The notes below the pieces were generated by a model. That model did no database searches and had not been told where the DNA came from. It saw nothing but the letters and a program-made list of their open reading frames with translations. From Pseudomonas lini (lineage in GTDB: Bacteria; Pseudomonadota; Gammaproteobacteria; Pseudomonadales; Pseudomonadaceae), in NCBI RefSeq assembly GCF_030812475.1, contig NZ_JAUSSR010000004.1:124001-188000 (forward strand): 64,000 nt of DNA. Direction: 5' to 3'. Shown piece after piece: positions 15,121 through 25,741 of the stretch (positions within the stretch are counted from its first letter, which is position 1; every line of letters begins with the position of its first letter). The position numbers and the translations under genes were made by a program.

Positions 15121-16865
15121 TGATGAATAGTTCAGGAATCGCAATGATGTCTTTGTCCCGCACCGACGCCGAACCACAACCGACCCTGCGCCCAGCGGCG
15201 CAGGTCATGGACCTGGATCGGCTGGGCAGTCACTTTCAAAGCCGGCTGAGTTTCGTGCGCAGCAGCATGCGGCGCATGATGAATGAGCAATGGCGCATCC
15301 AGCGCACCTGCTTCGACCTGGATGCCGAAGGCTTTGGGACCGCCATCTACCGCATCGACACCGCCAGTGCGCATTATCATTGCGTGATTTTCTCGAACTA
15401 CCTGCCGCAGGAAAAACGCAGCGACCGGGTGATCGCCGATCAATGGGACGTCAGCTTCGTCCTGCTCGCCGGCGATGTTGATGAGCAGCAGCTGGCCGAT
15501 CTGCGGCGCAACGTGCCCTTGCAGGAAGCCGGGCGCTTCGATGCCCGGGTGCTGGTGCTGTCCCGGGCCAACCGCAGCCTGCGCAACTTCGAGCGTTTCC
15601 TCGGGGCGCTGGCCGAAGGTTGCCAGCCAGACCCGCGGCAACTCGCCGAGGTGGGCTACCTGTATCGCACCACTGCCGTCTACGGCAACGGCAAGTTCGG
15701 CATCGCCGACTTCAGTTGCCTGCAAGGCAATGCCGACTTCACCCAACCCTTCAGCGCGCAGATGTTCACCGTGTACCTGCTGCGGCACTTCAGCATCGAG
15801 CAAATCGACCACATGGCCCGGGCGCGCAATCCGCAACGGGCGGTCGGGCTGGACATCGCCCTGCAACGCTACCTCGGGGTCGGCAATTCCACGGGGCTGG
15901 GCATGGCGCCGTTCCTGATCAATCACCCGCAGCTGGTCAATCAATGGCTGTGGGCCAGGGAAACCGCCCTGGCCCGGGTCCTGGCGCAACCTGCCGATCT
16001 ACCCCGGGTGCAACGCTTCCAGGCGCTGCTGCAACGTGCTTGCCAGCACCTGGCGCAAACCCGCACCGACGACCCGCGGCAAAGCGCGATCGATCAACAG
16101 ACCCTGACGGATCTTGGGCAACTGGCCGAGTGGTTCGACGGGCAGCCCGTCAGTATCGACCTGTGGCCACGGGCGCAGGCCTGGGCCGAGAAGCACAGTG
16201 GCAATGGTTGCCAGGAATTGCTGGTCAGCCTGCTGCTGGAGCTGTACCCCGAACAGGTCGATCCGCTGGCCGAACAGATGTCGGTCAACGAAGGCTTTCG
16301 ACTCAATGCCGAGATGCCGCTGGATGAGTTGTGCGAACTGATAGAGACCCGCTACCGCTGGGCCCTCGACTATGACCTGAGCGCCGCCGAGGCCAACCAT
16401 TTCTTCTGGTATCGCTCGGCGGAAAAGGAAGAACCCCGTCTGGGCGAGCGCGCCATGGAACCGGGTGCCGAGAAGGAAATGCAGCTGGGCATCGCGCACA
16501 ACATTCAACGCTGCCACCGCGCCCTGTCGGTCTATCGGGAACAGCACCCACAGCAACTGACTGCGCATTTCCTGCTGGCCCAGCCGCAGTTCAAGGGCAC
16601 CGTCTGCCGCTTGCAGGGCATGGACCGCTGCGCCTATGGGGAAATCCGCGCCAACCTGATGGACCGCGGCATGCTGCCGATCCATCTGCTGCGCTGCAAG
16701 CTGGCGTTCTTCGGTGCCGGTAAGTTCGACCCAAAGTCCAGTCGCTGGGTGCGCATCACCTTGTTCCAGGGCGCACCGCTGGTCAGCGAGATTGGCCAAC
16801 CCTTCGACGATGACTGGAATTTCGCCGTCATGCCCCCACTGGCAACCGCTGCCGGAGAACACTGA
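15120..16865 (+). CDS. Unknown 581-residue protein of the BCCT operon
   Basis: The start ATG at 15120 overlaps the BCCT stop (TGATG), so translation is coupled. The 581 residues have no signal peptide or membrane segment and no motif I recognise. Blocks that look conserved rather than random are VYGNGKFGIADF (near residues 190-200), a GNSTGLGMAPFLINHP segment around residue 260 and WVRITLFQGAPL near the end. The internal part is helical and Leu/Gln-rich. Codon use matches its neighbours. Being placed between a carrier and a DUF3726 gene, it is most likely an enzyme or enzyme partner in the same pathway. Confidence 0.85.
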   Translation: MMNSSGIAMMSLSRTDAEPQPTLRPAAQVMDLDRLGSHFQSRLSFVRSSMRRMMNEQWRIQRTCFDLDAEGFGTAIYRIDTASAHYHCVIFSNYLPQEKRSDRVIADQWDVSFVLLAGDVDEQQLADLRRNVPLQEAGRFDARVLVLSRANRSLRNFERFLGALAEGCQPDPRQLAEVGYLYRTTAVYGNGKFGIADFSCLQGNADFTQPFSAQMFTVYLLRHFSIEQIDHMARARNPQRAVGLDIALQRYLGVGNSTGLGMAPFLINHPQLVNQWLWARETALARVLAQPADLPRVQRFQALLQRACQHLAQTRTDDPRQSAIDQQTLTDLGQLAEWFDGQPVSIDLWPRAQAWAEKHSGNGCQELLVSLLLELYPEQVDPLAEQMSVNEGFRLNAEMPLDELCELIETRYRWALDYDLSAAEANHFFWYRSAEKEEPRLGERAMEPGAEKEMQLGIAHNIQRCHRALSVYREQHPQQLTAHFLLAQPQFKGTVCRLQGMDRCAYGEIRANLMDRGMLPIHLLRCKLAFFGAGKFDPKSSRWVRITLFQGAPLVSEIGQPFDDDWNFAVMPPLATAAGEH

Positions 16866-16866
16866 T

Positions 16867-17592
16867 ATGCGTGTCTCGCTCAATGAAATCCAGGTGATCT
16901 GCCGCAAAGCCTTCGAAGGCATCGGCTTTGCCCCGGGTGATTGCGACGACGCCGCCGAGATGATCGCCTGGCTGCAATTGCAGGGGCTGGACGGTATCGG
17001 CGCGCTGAAAAAAGCCCTGGCCTTTCTCCACGATGAAGTCGATCGCCCCTTCGACACCTGTTACGAAGATGCCGCACAACTGACCCTCGATGCCCATGGT
17101 CAGAGCGTCCTGCGCTGCGCCGCCCAAGCCGTCGAACTGGGCGTGAGCAAGGCCCTGCGCGGCGGCAGTGCGCAGGTCCGGATCCGCCACTGCCACAACC
17201 GCATCCTGCTGCTTGGTTACCTGGCGCGCTGCGCCGAACAGGGGCTGAACTTCTGCGTCTACTGGCGCGATGCCCGCCAGGAACTGGTCGCCACCCTGGC
17301 CGCCGGGCAAAGCACGCCGTCCTTGCGGGTGTACGAGTTGCCACCCGCCGCCCGCAGCGACGAGCAAAGCATCAATGTATTGATCTCACAGCACTTCACC
17401 CTGCTGCCACGGCTCAGCGCCGAGGATACGGCCCCCGGTGACCCGCCGCTCCTCGCCCGCCAGCTCGCCGGCGGCCTGGAGGTCGACGACGAGGTCTGGG
17501 TCATGTTGAAAAAACTGGGCGAACAGGTACTGGTGGAAAGCACCGAAGAGTCCCGACGCCGCGGTGCCGGCGAAAGCAGTGACGCCCGCTGA
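16867..17592 (+). CDS. DUF3726 protein, distantly like the Ldh2/MDG dehydrogenase N-terminus
   Basis: A 241-residue protein starting one base after the stop of the preceding gene. I recognise the DUF3726 pattern. The N-terminus (SLNEIQVICRKAFEGIGFAP, then DDAAEMIAWLQLQGLDGIGAL) resembles the first helices of the Ldh2 family (malate/sulfolactate dehydrogenases and cyclic imine reductases), but the catalytic His of the DSHG motif is replaced (LDGIG). The later part has HNRILLLGYLARCAEQGLNF, also reminiscent of that fold. No NAD-binding motif is obvious. The tail from about residue 228 is Arg/Ser-rich and may be disordered. Confidence 0.75.
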   Translation: MRVSLNEIQVICRKAFEGIGFAPGDCDDAAEMIAWLQLQGLDGIGALKKALAFLHDEVDRPFDTCYEDAAQLTLDAHGQSVLRCAAQAVELGVSKALRGGSAQVRIRHCHNRILLLGYLARCAEQGLNFCVYWRDARQELVATLAAGQSTPSLRVYELPPAARSDEQSINVLISQHFTLLPRLSAEDTAPGDPPLLARQLAGGLEVDDEVWVMLKKLGEQVLVESTEESRRRGAGESSDAR

Positions 17593-17619
17593 AATCATTA
17601 AGCCTTTAGGAAATCATCG

Positions 17620-17994
17620 ATGAAATATGCCATCAAGACTGATCTATTCGCCTCGCGCGCGCCCCTGGAATGGGCGGTGGTCGGCAACGGCACGCTGTAC
17701 ACCGCGCAGATCCCCATCGACCGCCAGGGCCAGGTGGTCACCGGCGGCATCGAAGCGCAGGCCCGGCAGACCCTGGACAACCTGCGCCATACCCTGGAAG
17801 CCGCCGGCAGCTCGCTGGATGCCGTGACCCAGGTGCTGATCTACGTCACCGATCGCCGCTACCTGGCCACGGTCAACGAGCTCTATACCGAATACTTCCA
17901 GGCGCCCTACCCCAACCGTGCGGCCGTGGTGGTCGCCGGGCTGGCGAGGGAGGAGATGCTGGTCGAGCTGGTGGTGTACGCGTGCATGGGCTGA
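17620..17994 (+). CDS. RidA family protein (reactive imine/enamine deaminase)
   Basis: A 124-residue YjgF/YER057c/UK114 (Rid) protein. Landmarks are the strand IYVTDRRYLATVNELYTEYF, PYPNRAAVVVAGLAREEMLVEL and the glycine-rich GNGTLYTAQIPID. In RidA an Arg in the motif NRAxxxV carries the substrate carboxylate; here Arg is present (PNRAAVV). Rid proteins hydrolyse imines formed by PLP enzymes and oxidases. As the last gene of the amine operon it may clear an imine intermediate. A small GC stem (GCCCG/CGGGC) follows the stop at 17996-18007 without a U tract. Confidence 0.88.
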   Translation: MKYAIKTDLFASRAPLEWAVVGNGTLYTAQIPIDRQGQVVTGGIEAQARQTLDNLRHTLEAAGSSLDAVTQVLIYVTDRRYLATVNELYTEYFQAPYPNRAAVVVAGLAREEMLVELVVYACMG

Positions 17995-18012
17995 GCCCGT
18001 GCGGGCAGCGCC

Positions 18013-18645
18013 TCATTGGGGGCGCCGCACCATCCTCACCTTGCCACTGTTGCCACCGCCGCAGAAAAACCGGTCGCCGCCATCGGACTCCAGTCCCGAC
18101 ACCCCGACGCCATCCGGCAGCTTGAGGCTTTGCAGGACCTCGCCGGTTTGCGGATCGACTCGACGCAATTCACTCTCGTCCTCTTCCCAGGTCCCATGCC
18201 ACAGCTGCCCTTCGACCCAGGTCACCCCGGTGACGAAGCGGTCGGACTCGATCGTGCGCAAAATCTCCCCGGTTTCGGCATCGATCTGGTGAATTTTGCG
18301 ATCGCGATAGCGACCGACCCACAGCGTGCCTTCGGCCCAGGTGAGCCCCGAATCATTACCGCCCCCCGGTGCCGGGATGCTGTTGAGTACCCGCCCGGTC
18401 TGCGGGTCGATTTTCTGGATGCGATCGGCGGCGATCTGAAACAGGTACTGGCCGTCGAAGGCCGTGCCCGCATCGGCGGTGACATCGATCGAGCGCAGGG
18501 TCTGGCCGCTTTCCGGGTCCAGGGCGTTAAGTTTTTCGCCGCTGGCGAACCAGACCTGCCGGCCGTCCCAGGTCAGGCCATGGACGGTGTCGACACCGGG
18601 AAACGGGCCATATTCACGCAGTATTTCAGCGGTTGAGCTTTTCAT
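18013..18645 (-). CDS. Beta-propeller protein, glutamine cyclotransferase-like
   Basis: A 210-residue cytoplasmic protein of repeated blades with the pattern LxWxxGxLWVG...I.xIDPxTGEV (for example KIDPQTGRVLNSI, QIDAETGEILRTI, RVDPQTGEVLQSL). This matches the beta-propeller found in plant-type glutaminyl cyclases and SMP-30-like repeats, but the protein is shorter than those enzymes and has no signal peptide, so it may be an isolated sensor or lactonase-like propeller. It is followed in the same direction, 37 bases upstream, by a helix-turn-helix regulator gene, and the two may form an operon (regulator first). Confidence 0.7.
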   Translation of the reverse strand: MKSSTAEILREYGPFPGVDTVHGLTWDGRQVWFASGEKLNALDPESGQTLRSIDVTADAGTAFDGQYLFQIAADRIQKIDPQTGRVLNSIPAPGGGNDSGLTWAEGTLWVGRYRDRKIHQIDAETGEILRTIESDRFVTGVTWVEGQLWHGTWEEDESELRRVDPQTGEVLQSLKLPDGVGVSGLESDGGDRFFCGGGNSGKVRMVRRPQ

Positions 18646-18681
18646 GCTGGCTTCCTCGTTTGCGGGTTGATGGCGTTCATC

Positions 18682-19902
18682 CTAGTCACTCGGCAATGGC
18701 GCCGGGAGTAACAAGGTCGTCGCGAAACCCGGTATCGGCGGGGTCACCCAGCGCCGCGCCCGCCCACGCCCGAATGCCTGCACCTTGCCGGCTGCCGCCA
18801 GCGTCTCGAGGGTGCGCTGCACGGTGCGCTGACTGGCGCCGAGGGCCAGCGCCAGGGCGGAACTCGACCATGACTCGCCGTCGGCGAGGAAGGCGAACAC
18901 TGCGGCAAACTTCTCATCGACCGGTGGCGCCAGCACCACTACGTCGGCTGAGACCAAAGGCACCAGGGCAAATCCGCGCCGGGTCGCCATCACACCGGCC
19001 AAGGGTTTGAGCGTTGCCCGCAACCGGCCGATTTCGACGCGTAACCGGGCGCGATGGGATTCATCCGTCAGTTTCAAGCGAAAGGCACCGGCAATCAGCG
19101 CTTCGCGCGACACGCCGCCAGGCCAGGTCTGGGCCATCATTCTGGCCAGGGTGAACAGCACGGGACGGGTGGCCAGGGACACCGACATGCCGGCACCCCG
19201 CACGCTGTAATGACAGGCATCCACCACCAGTGACGTTGAGCTCAGCAGCGCTTCCACCTCATCCAGCAACACGGGCCGCTCTTCACCATTGGCGATCAGG
19301 CGCGCGGCGGGCGTATCGAGAATGAGCGCGGTGTTTTCGACCTCGGCGGACAGTGCCGGGATAGCGGCCAATTCGGCCGCATGCCTGGCCCGCGACAGGG
19401 CATTGTGCGCCGACTGCGATTGCAGGCGGCGAATGGCAATTCCCGCCACCACCAGTTCATGGGCGGTGCGCAGGACCGGGGGTAGCGGTGCCGGATCGAG
19501 CGCGCCAAGCAAGGCTTGCGCCTCATCGAGCCGGCCGATCAGCAACAGGCGCCGGATCTGCAGATAGCGCGCATGGGCCGCGTTGACCCGATCGCCGTGA
19601 GCCTCGAGCGTCACCCGCGCCGCTTCGAGCGCCTTCACCGGCCAGCCCAGGTCCCGCGAAGCGAGGGCGATCTCGGCCTCGGCAACCACACACCGCGCCC
19701 GGGCCACCGCCTCTTTCGGCCCAAAGGCCCGGGCCGCGCTTTTCACCAGGGCCCTGGCCCGCACCAGATCGCCAAGCTGCGCCATCGCGATGCCCCGCAA
19801 TGCCAGCGCCGGCGCGTCGTCACGCAACGCCACCCGGTCCAGCGCCCCAAGCGGATCACCCGCCGCCAACGCCCGCGCCGCGGCGGTGATTAATGAATCC
19901 AT
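18682..19902 (-). CDS. Regulator with helical-repeat N-terminus and C-terminal winged helix
   Basis: A 406-residue protein. The N-terminal two thirds are Ala/Leu-rich paired helices (ALAAGDPLGALDRV, LRGIAMAQLGDLVRARALV) like TPR repeats. The middle resembles a transcriptional-regulator-type domain (REALIAGAFRLKLTDESHRARLRVEIGRLRATL), and the C-terminal 80 residues hold a second winged helix (WSSSALALALGASQRTVQRTLETLAAAGKV). I chose the ATG at 19902; the longer frame to 19974 has no ribosome site. It probably controls itself and the beta-propeller gene downstream. Confidence 0.72.
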   Translation of the reverse strand: MDSLITAAARALAAGDPLGALDRVALRDDAPALALRGIAMAQLGDLVRARALVKSAARAFGPKEAVARARCVVAEAEIALASRDLGWPVKALEAARVTLEAHGDRVNAAHARYLQIRRLLLIGRLDEAQALLGALDPAPLPPVLRTAHELVVAGIAIRRLQSQSAHNALSRARHAAELAAIPALSAEVENTALILDTPAARLIANGEERPVLLDEVEALLSSTSLVVDACHYSVRGAGMSVSLATRPVLFTLARMMAQTWPGGVSREALIAGAFRLKLTDESHRARLRVEIGRLRATLKPLAGVMATRRGFALVPLVSADVVVLAPPVDEKFAAVFAFLADGESWSSSALALALGASQRTVQRTLETLAAAGKVQAFGRGRARRWVTPPIPGFATTLLLPAPLPSD

Positions 19903-20035
19903 TTGCCGTGCGCCATAGCTGTCACTCCCGCCGAGCGATATCCGAGATTTAGTCTGATTCACGGAGTAAAGCATTCGCCGGTCCGGGCTATGGGGTTTTT
20001 ATTGCCACTATCGACCCGTACACAAGATCCGTGCA

Positions 20036-20342
20036 CGACAGCGATCAACTGTAGGAGCTGGCTTGCCAGCGAAAGCGTCCGTCCAGGAGATAAATGTGTC
20101 GACTGAACCACCGCCTTCGCTGGCAAGCCAGCTCCTACAGGGGATCTGCGGCGAACTCAAAATCCGTGGACGACAGCGATCAACTGTAGGAGCTGGCTTG
20201 CCAGCGAAAGCGTCCGTCCAGGAGATGAATGTGTCGACTGAACCACCGCCTTCGCTGGCAAGCCAGCTCCTACAGGGGATCTGCGGCGAACTCAAAATCC
20301 GTGGACGACAGCGATCACTGTAGGAGCTGGCTTGCCAGCGAA
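20036..20342. repeat. Tandem 135-bp duplication of a REP doublet
   Basis: The unit starting CGACAGCGATCAACTGTAGG at 20036 recurs at 20171 and, truncated, at 20306, exactly 135 bases apart. Each full unit contains an inverted REP pair of the GTAGGAGCTGGCTTGCCAGC class plus its flank. Copies 1 and 2 are nearly identical (AGATAAATG against AGATGAATG), and the third lacks one A and stops after the left REP. It fills the gap between the regulator at 19902 and the exporter at 20543. The remaining bases 20343-20542 show nothing recognisable. Confidence 0.93.
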
Positions 20343-20542
20343 GAGGCCCGGACGGTCACCACAAAAACCGAAGTCATACGACCTCTTTCACAATTCGCCA
20401 TTCCCTCCGCGCTAGCAATCATCCCCACCCCCCAAGCCACTGCCATCCAACAAGTTCCCCACCCTTGCCCCTCCAAACCAAATACGGTACAAACGCCTCA
20501 AGTTGTACGACAACCTAATAAAAAACCCGACCATCCCCAACG

Positions 20543-21532
20543 ATGGCAAACACCCTTCGAGACCCTGCCATGACCCGCCCCACTCCCGCACAAACCATTG
20601 CGCCGCCCTTCCCCCGCCACCTCGCCGTGCTCATCCTGCTATGCATGGGCTGCGCCTTCGCCGGCAACCATGTGGCCGCGCGGGTGGCATTCGATGACGG
20701 TGCCGGCGTGTTGCTGGCGATCCTGATGCGTTCCGGCGCAACCGTGCTGGTGCTGGCCGCGCTGGTACTCTGGCAACGCCAAAGTCTGCGCCTGCCCGCA
20801 GGCGCCTGGCGCTGGCAACTGCTGCTGGGCTTGCTGATCACTGCACAAAGCCTGTGCCTCTATTCCGCCGTTGCCCGGGTGCCTGTAGCGCTGGCACTGC
20901 TGGTGGCCAACGTCTTTCCCATCCTGTTGGCACTGCTGACCTGGGCGCTGGGCGGACCACGGCCAACCGCCCGCACCGCCTCATTGATGGGATTGATTCT
21001 GCTCGGGCTGGTGTTCGTGCTGGACGTGCCGGGACGGCTCTCGGCCAACAGCAGCGCCGGTCCGCAGTGGCTGCTCGGCGTCGCCCTCGCCTTCTGCGCC
21101 GCCAGCGTGTTCGCCTGCGCGCTGTGGATCACCGATCACAAACTGTCCCAGGTGCGCGGCTCGGTGCGCAGCCTGCTGACCATCTTCATCGTCTTCAGCA
21201 GCGTCAACCTCGCCGGCCTGGCCGACGCCCTCCCTGGCGGCCTGGACCTGCCGGCCACCACCACCACCGGCTGGCTGGCACTCGCCACGCTGGTGGTGCT
21301 CTATGGCACGGGGTTCATCGTGCTGTTCATTTCGGTGCCCCGCCTCGACATGCCGCGCAATGCACCAGTGATGAACATCGAGCCGCTGGCGACCTTGCTG
21401 ATGGGCTGGATCGTGCTGGACCAGATGCTGAGTGCGGGCCAGGTGATGGGTGGGGTGATCGTTGTCACGGGTATTGTGTTGCTGACCTTTCGCAAGGCGG
21501 TCAGCAAGGTTGCAGAGAAAGTGCCGGCTTGA
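20543..21532 (+). CDS. EamA/DMT family transporter
   Basis: A 329-residue protein with ten hydrophobic segments in two five-helix halves, as in EamA drug/metabolite transporters. Typical blocks are AVLILLCMGCAFAGNHVAARVAF in helix 1 and VPVALALLVANVFPILLALL in the first half, then NAPVMNIEPLATLLMGWIVL in the second half. Such proteins usually export amino acids, amines or metabolites. Start is either 20543 (used) or the ATG at 20570; neither has a strong ribosome site. It is monocistronic and ends at a REP element. Confidence 0.85.
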   Translation: MANTLRDPAMTRPTPAQTIAPPFPRHLAVLILLCMGCAFAGNHVAARVAFDDGAGVLLAILMRSGATVLVLAALVLWQRQSLRLPAGAWRWQLLLGLLITAQSLCLYSAVARVPVALALLVANVFPILLALLTWALGGPRPTARTASLMGLILLGLVFVLDVPGRLSANSSAGPQWLLGVALAFCAASVFACALWITDHKLSQVRGSVRSLLTIFIVFSSVNLAGLADALPGGLDLPATTTTGWLALATLVVLYGTGFIVLFISVPRLDMPRNAPVMNIEPLATLLMGWIVLDQMLSAGQVMGGVIVVTGIVLLTFRKAVSKVAEKVPA

Positions 21533-21553
21533 GTGTGCTATTGATCATGCGGA

Positions 21554-21640
21554 CGCCTTCGCCGGCAAGTCGGCTCCTACTGGTTTGCAGTGTTCAACCC
21601 AACGCTGCAACCTTGTAGGAGCTGGCTTGCCAGCGAAGAG
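21554..21640. repeat. Two REP copies in outward orientation
   Basis: GCCTTCGCCGGCAAGTCGGC (from 21554) and TGTAGGAGCTGGCTTGCCAG (from 21613) are REP palindromes in the opposite order to the usual inward doublet, about 30 bases apart. The following 350 bases up to katG (21641-21994) carry the katG promoter region; I see the short palindrome CAGTTGATCAAACTG at about 21885-21905 and no clear OxyR-type ATAG/CTAT box. Confidence 0.65.
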
Positions 21641-21970
21641 GCCATCGGCTTTACCCCAAAGCCCAAGCTAAAAGATTCTGCCTATCACCCCCGAATACTC
21701 CACCTATTAGCTGACTCCCATACTCGGGTCTAACCTTAATCCAGCGCTGGCATCATAAGCTGGCCGGTTTAGCGCTGATCAGGAAACACCGAATGAGTTC
21801 GAAGCTTGACTAGGGCACCCGTGGGCCACCGCGCAGGCAACTCGATTGCCATTGTTCAGAATTTTCCGTGTGGTCGAATAATCAGTTGATCAAACTGCTG
21901 GTCCTCTGCCTAAGTCATTGATTTTGCTCGTAGCTATTGCACGCCCATACCGGGCCGGATAGCCGGATGA

Positions 21971-24250
<2,280 letters not shown>

Positions 24251-24272
24251 CTGAAAGGTACTGTGAAAACCC

Positions 24273-24307
24273 GCAACGCCTCTCTCTGTGGAGGCGTTGT
24301 GCTTTTT
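24273..24307 (+). terminator. katG terminator
   Basis: GCAACGCCTC and GAGGCGTTGT form a 9- to 10-base stem with loop TCTCTGTG, followed by GCTTTTT. It lies about 22 bases after the katG stop. Confidence 0.85.
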
Positions 24308-24447
24308 GGCTAGCAAGGGTTTCAACGCATTGAGCCCGACGCACTTGACGCTTCAAGCCGTTAAGTGGGAAAAGGTGTGTGCCCTGGATAGAAGACTCAA
24401 TGCCAGCGTTGGGTTATTTCAAGAATTAAGGACGATTCGTCAGCCCC

Positions 24448-25464
24448 ATGAAAACCCTCTTCTGCTTGCTGATCGCCATCAGTGTCGGTATCGCGCTGCA
24501 GTACGCCGGTATCCCCCATGGCCTGTTGCTGGGCTCGATACTCGCGACCGCATTGTTCGCCAGCAACCTGCGTTTTTCGCCCACCCTGCCCCTCAGCCTC
24601 GGTTATGTGCAAATCGTCCTGGGGGCCGCAACCGGCCTGATGTTCAAGTCATGGGACAGCCAAACGGCGGCGACCATGCTGCCCAGCCTGGGGTTCATGC
24701 TGCTGGCCCTGGCAGTCCAGAGCACCGTAGCCGGTTTCTGGCTGCTCAGAGTCTCGGGATGGAACCGCAAGGACAGCCTGCTGGCCGTCTACCCCGGCGC
24801 CCTCGCCGCCGTGTTCGACTTGCTGGAGTCCGAACGCGCATCCGGCAAAGTGATCGTCGTGCACCTGGTCCGCCTGCTATCGATTACCATACTGGTCAGT
24901 TTTTGCATTCCCGCACAGACCACCGCGCTGGTCGCCGAGAGCAGTCCGCTGGGCACGGATACGGTACTGACCCTGCTGTCGCTGATCGCCTTGAGCATGG
25001 TGCTCGGCCGTTTGCTGCTGCGTATCGGCGTTCCCGCACCCTTCATGCTCACCGCGATTGTCGTCACCGGCGCCTACATCAAAATGGGTTATCTGCAAAC
25101 TTTCCACATGCCGCAATGGAGTGTCGACAGCGCCGTTGTCCTGCTGGGTGTGTTGATTGGCTCGAAGTTCAAGGACATCCCGTTGACGGAACTCATGCGC
25201 CACGGCCGTGCGGGGCTGATGTCCGTATCACTCATGCTGTTGATCGCGGCGGCCTTTGCCGTGATGGCCGGGCGGGTGCTGGGCGGCGATCCCTTGACGT
25301 TGTGGTTGGCATACATGCCTGGCGCCATCGAGACCATCACCCTTGTTGCTTTCAGTGGCGGGCTGAACGTGGTGTTTATCCTGACTCATCATCTGGTGCG
25401 GATGGTCATGCTGCACTTTGCGCCGGCGTTGCTCATCCAGGCGCGGCGCTGGCGGGAAATTTGA
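24448..25464 (+). CDS. AbrB family (duplicated) membrane protein
   Basis: A 338-residue protein with about ten hydrophobic helices in two related halves (GIPHGLLLGSILATALFA in the first, GVPAPFMLTAIVVTGAYI in the second), the arrangement of AbrB-duplication proteins sometimes labelled ammonia monooxygenase. YPGALAAVFDLLESERASG and MPGAIETITLVAFSGGLNVVF are the matching loop segments that carry the proposed regulator/transport site. The true substrate is unknown. A weak ribosome site precedes the ATG at 24448. Confidence 0.82.
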   Translation: MKTLFCLLIAISVGIALQYAGIPHGLLLGSILATALFASNLRFSPTLPLSLGYVQIVLGAATGLMFKSWDSQTAATMLPSLGFMLLALAVQSTVAGFWLLRVSGWNRKDSLLAVYPGALAAVFDLLESERASGKVIVVHLVRLLSITILVSFCIPAQTTALVAESSPLGTDTVLTLLSLIALSMVLGRLLLRIGVPAPFMLTAIVVTGAYIKMGYLQTFHMPQWSVDSAVVLLGVLIGSKFKDIPLTELMRHGRAGLMSVSLMLLIAAAFAVMAGRVLGGDPLTLWLAYMPGAIETITLVAFSGGLNVVFILTHHLVRMVMLHFAPALLIQARRWREI

Positions 25465-25488
25465 TTGGCGGCGGCACTGCGGGAAGGA

Positions 25489-25572
25489 CTAAACGGGAGA
25501 GATGGTGGCAAGGGCGCCGATCAAAATGGTCAACACCAGAAATCCACCGAGGAAAAATGCCATCTTGCCCAT
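25489..25572 (-). CDS. 27-residue single-span membrane peptide
   Basis: On the minus strand, AGGAGGCCCC precedes an ATG (25572) that opens a 27-residue frame: MGKMAFFLGGFLVLTILIGAL and a short ATISPV tail, ending in TAG. The middle is one uninterrupted hydrophobic segment of about 18 residues with a Lys at the N-side, so it should insert as a single transmembrane helix. The perfect Shine-Dalgarno at 4-base spacing and the clean composition argue for a real small protein. It ends 24 bases from the convergent AbrB-type gene. Confidence 0.7.
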   Translation of the reverse strand: MGKMAFFLGGFLVLTILIGALATISPV

Positions 25573-25741
25573 GGGGCCTCCTACGTTATGAGTTTGCGGT
25601 GCAGTAGCTGATGGAACTGCGGACCGTGCTGCCATTGTGAGCCGTGGACGCTGTGCATTACAGCAGCAGATGGCGCAGGAAAATACGGATCAGATTCCTC
25701 CAAGCTCGATGACACCCTAAACATCGCTGTCGCACCCGGCC

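Noticed and set aside
13543-15177. 544-residue minus-strand frame over the BCCT gene
   Set aside because: Antisense shadow of a high-GC gene. Composition is His/Asp/Gln-rich and there is no domain or ribosome site.
15120-16865. Transmembrane or secreted protein
   Set aside because: No hydrophobic segment long enough and no signal peptide.
20036-20342. Possible CRISPR array
   Set aside because: Only two and a part units, 135 bases long, and each contains a REP pair. The pattern is tandem duplication, not repeats and spacers.
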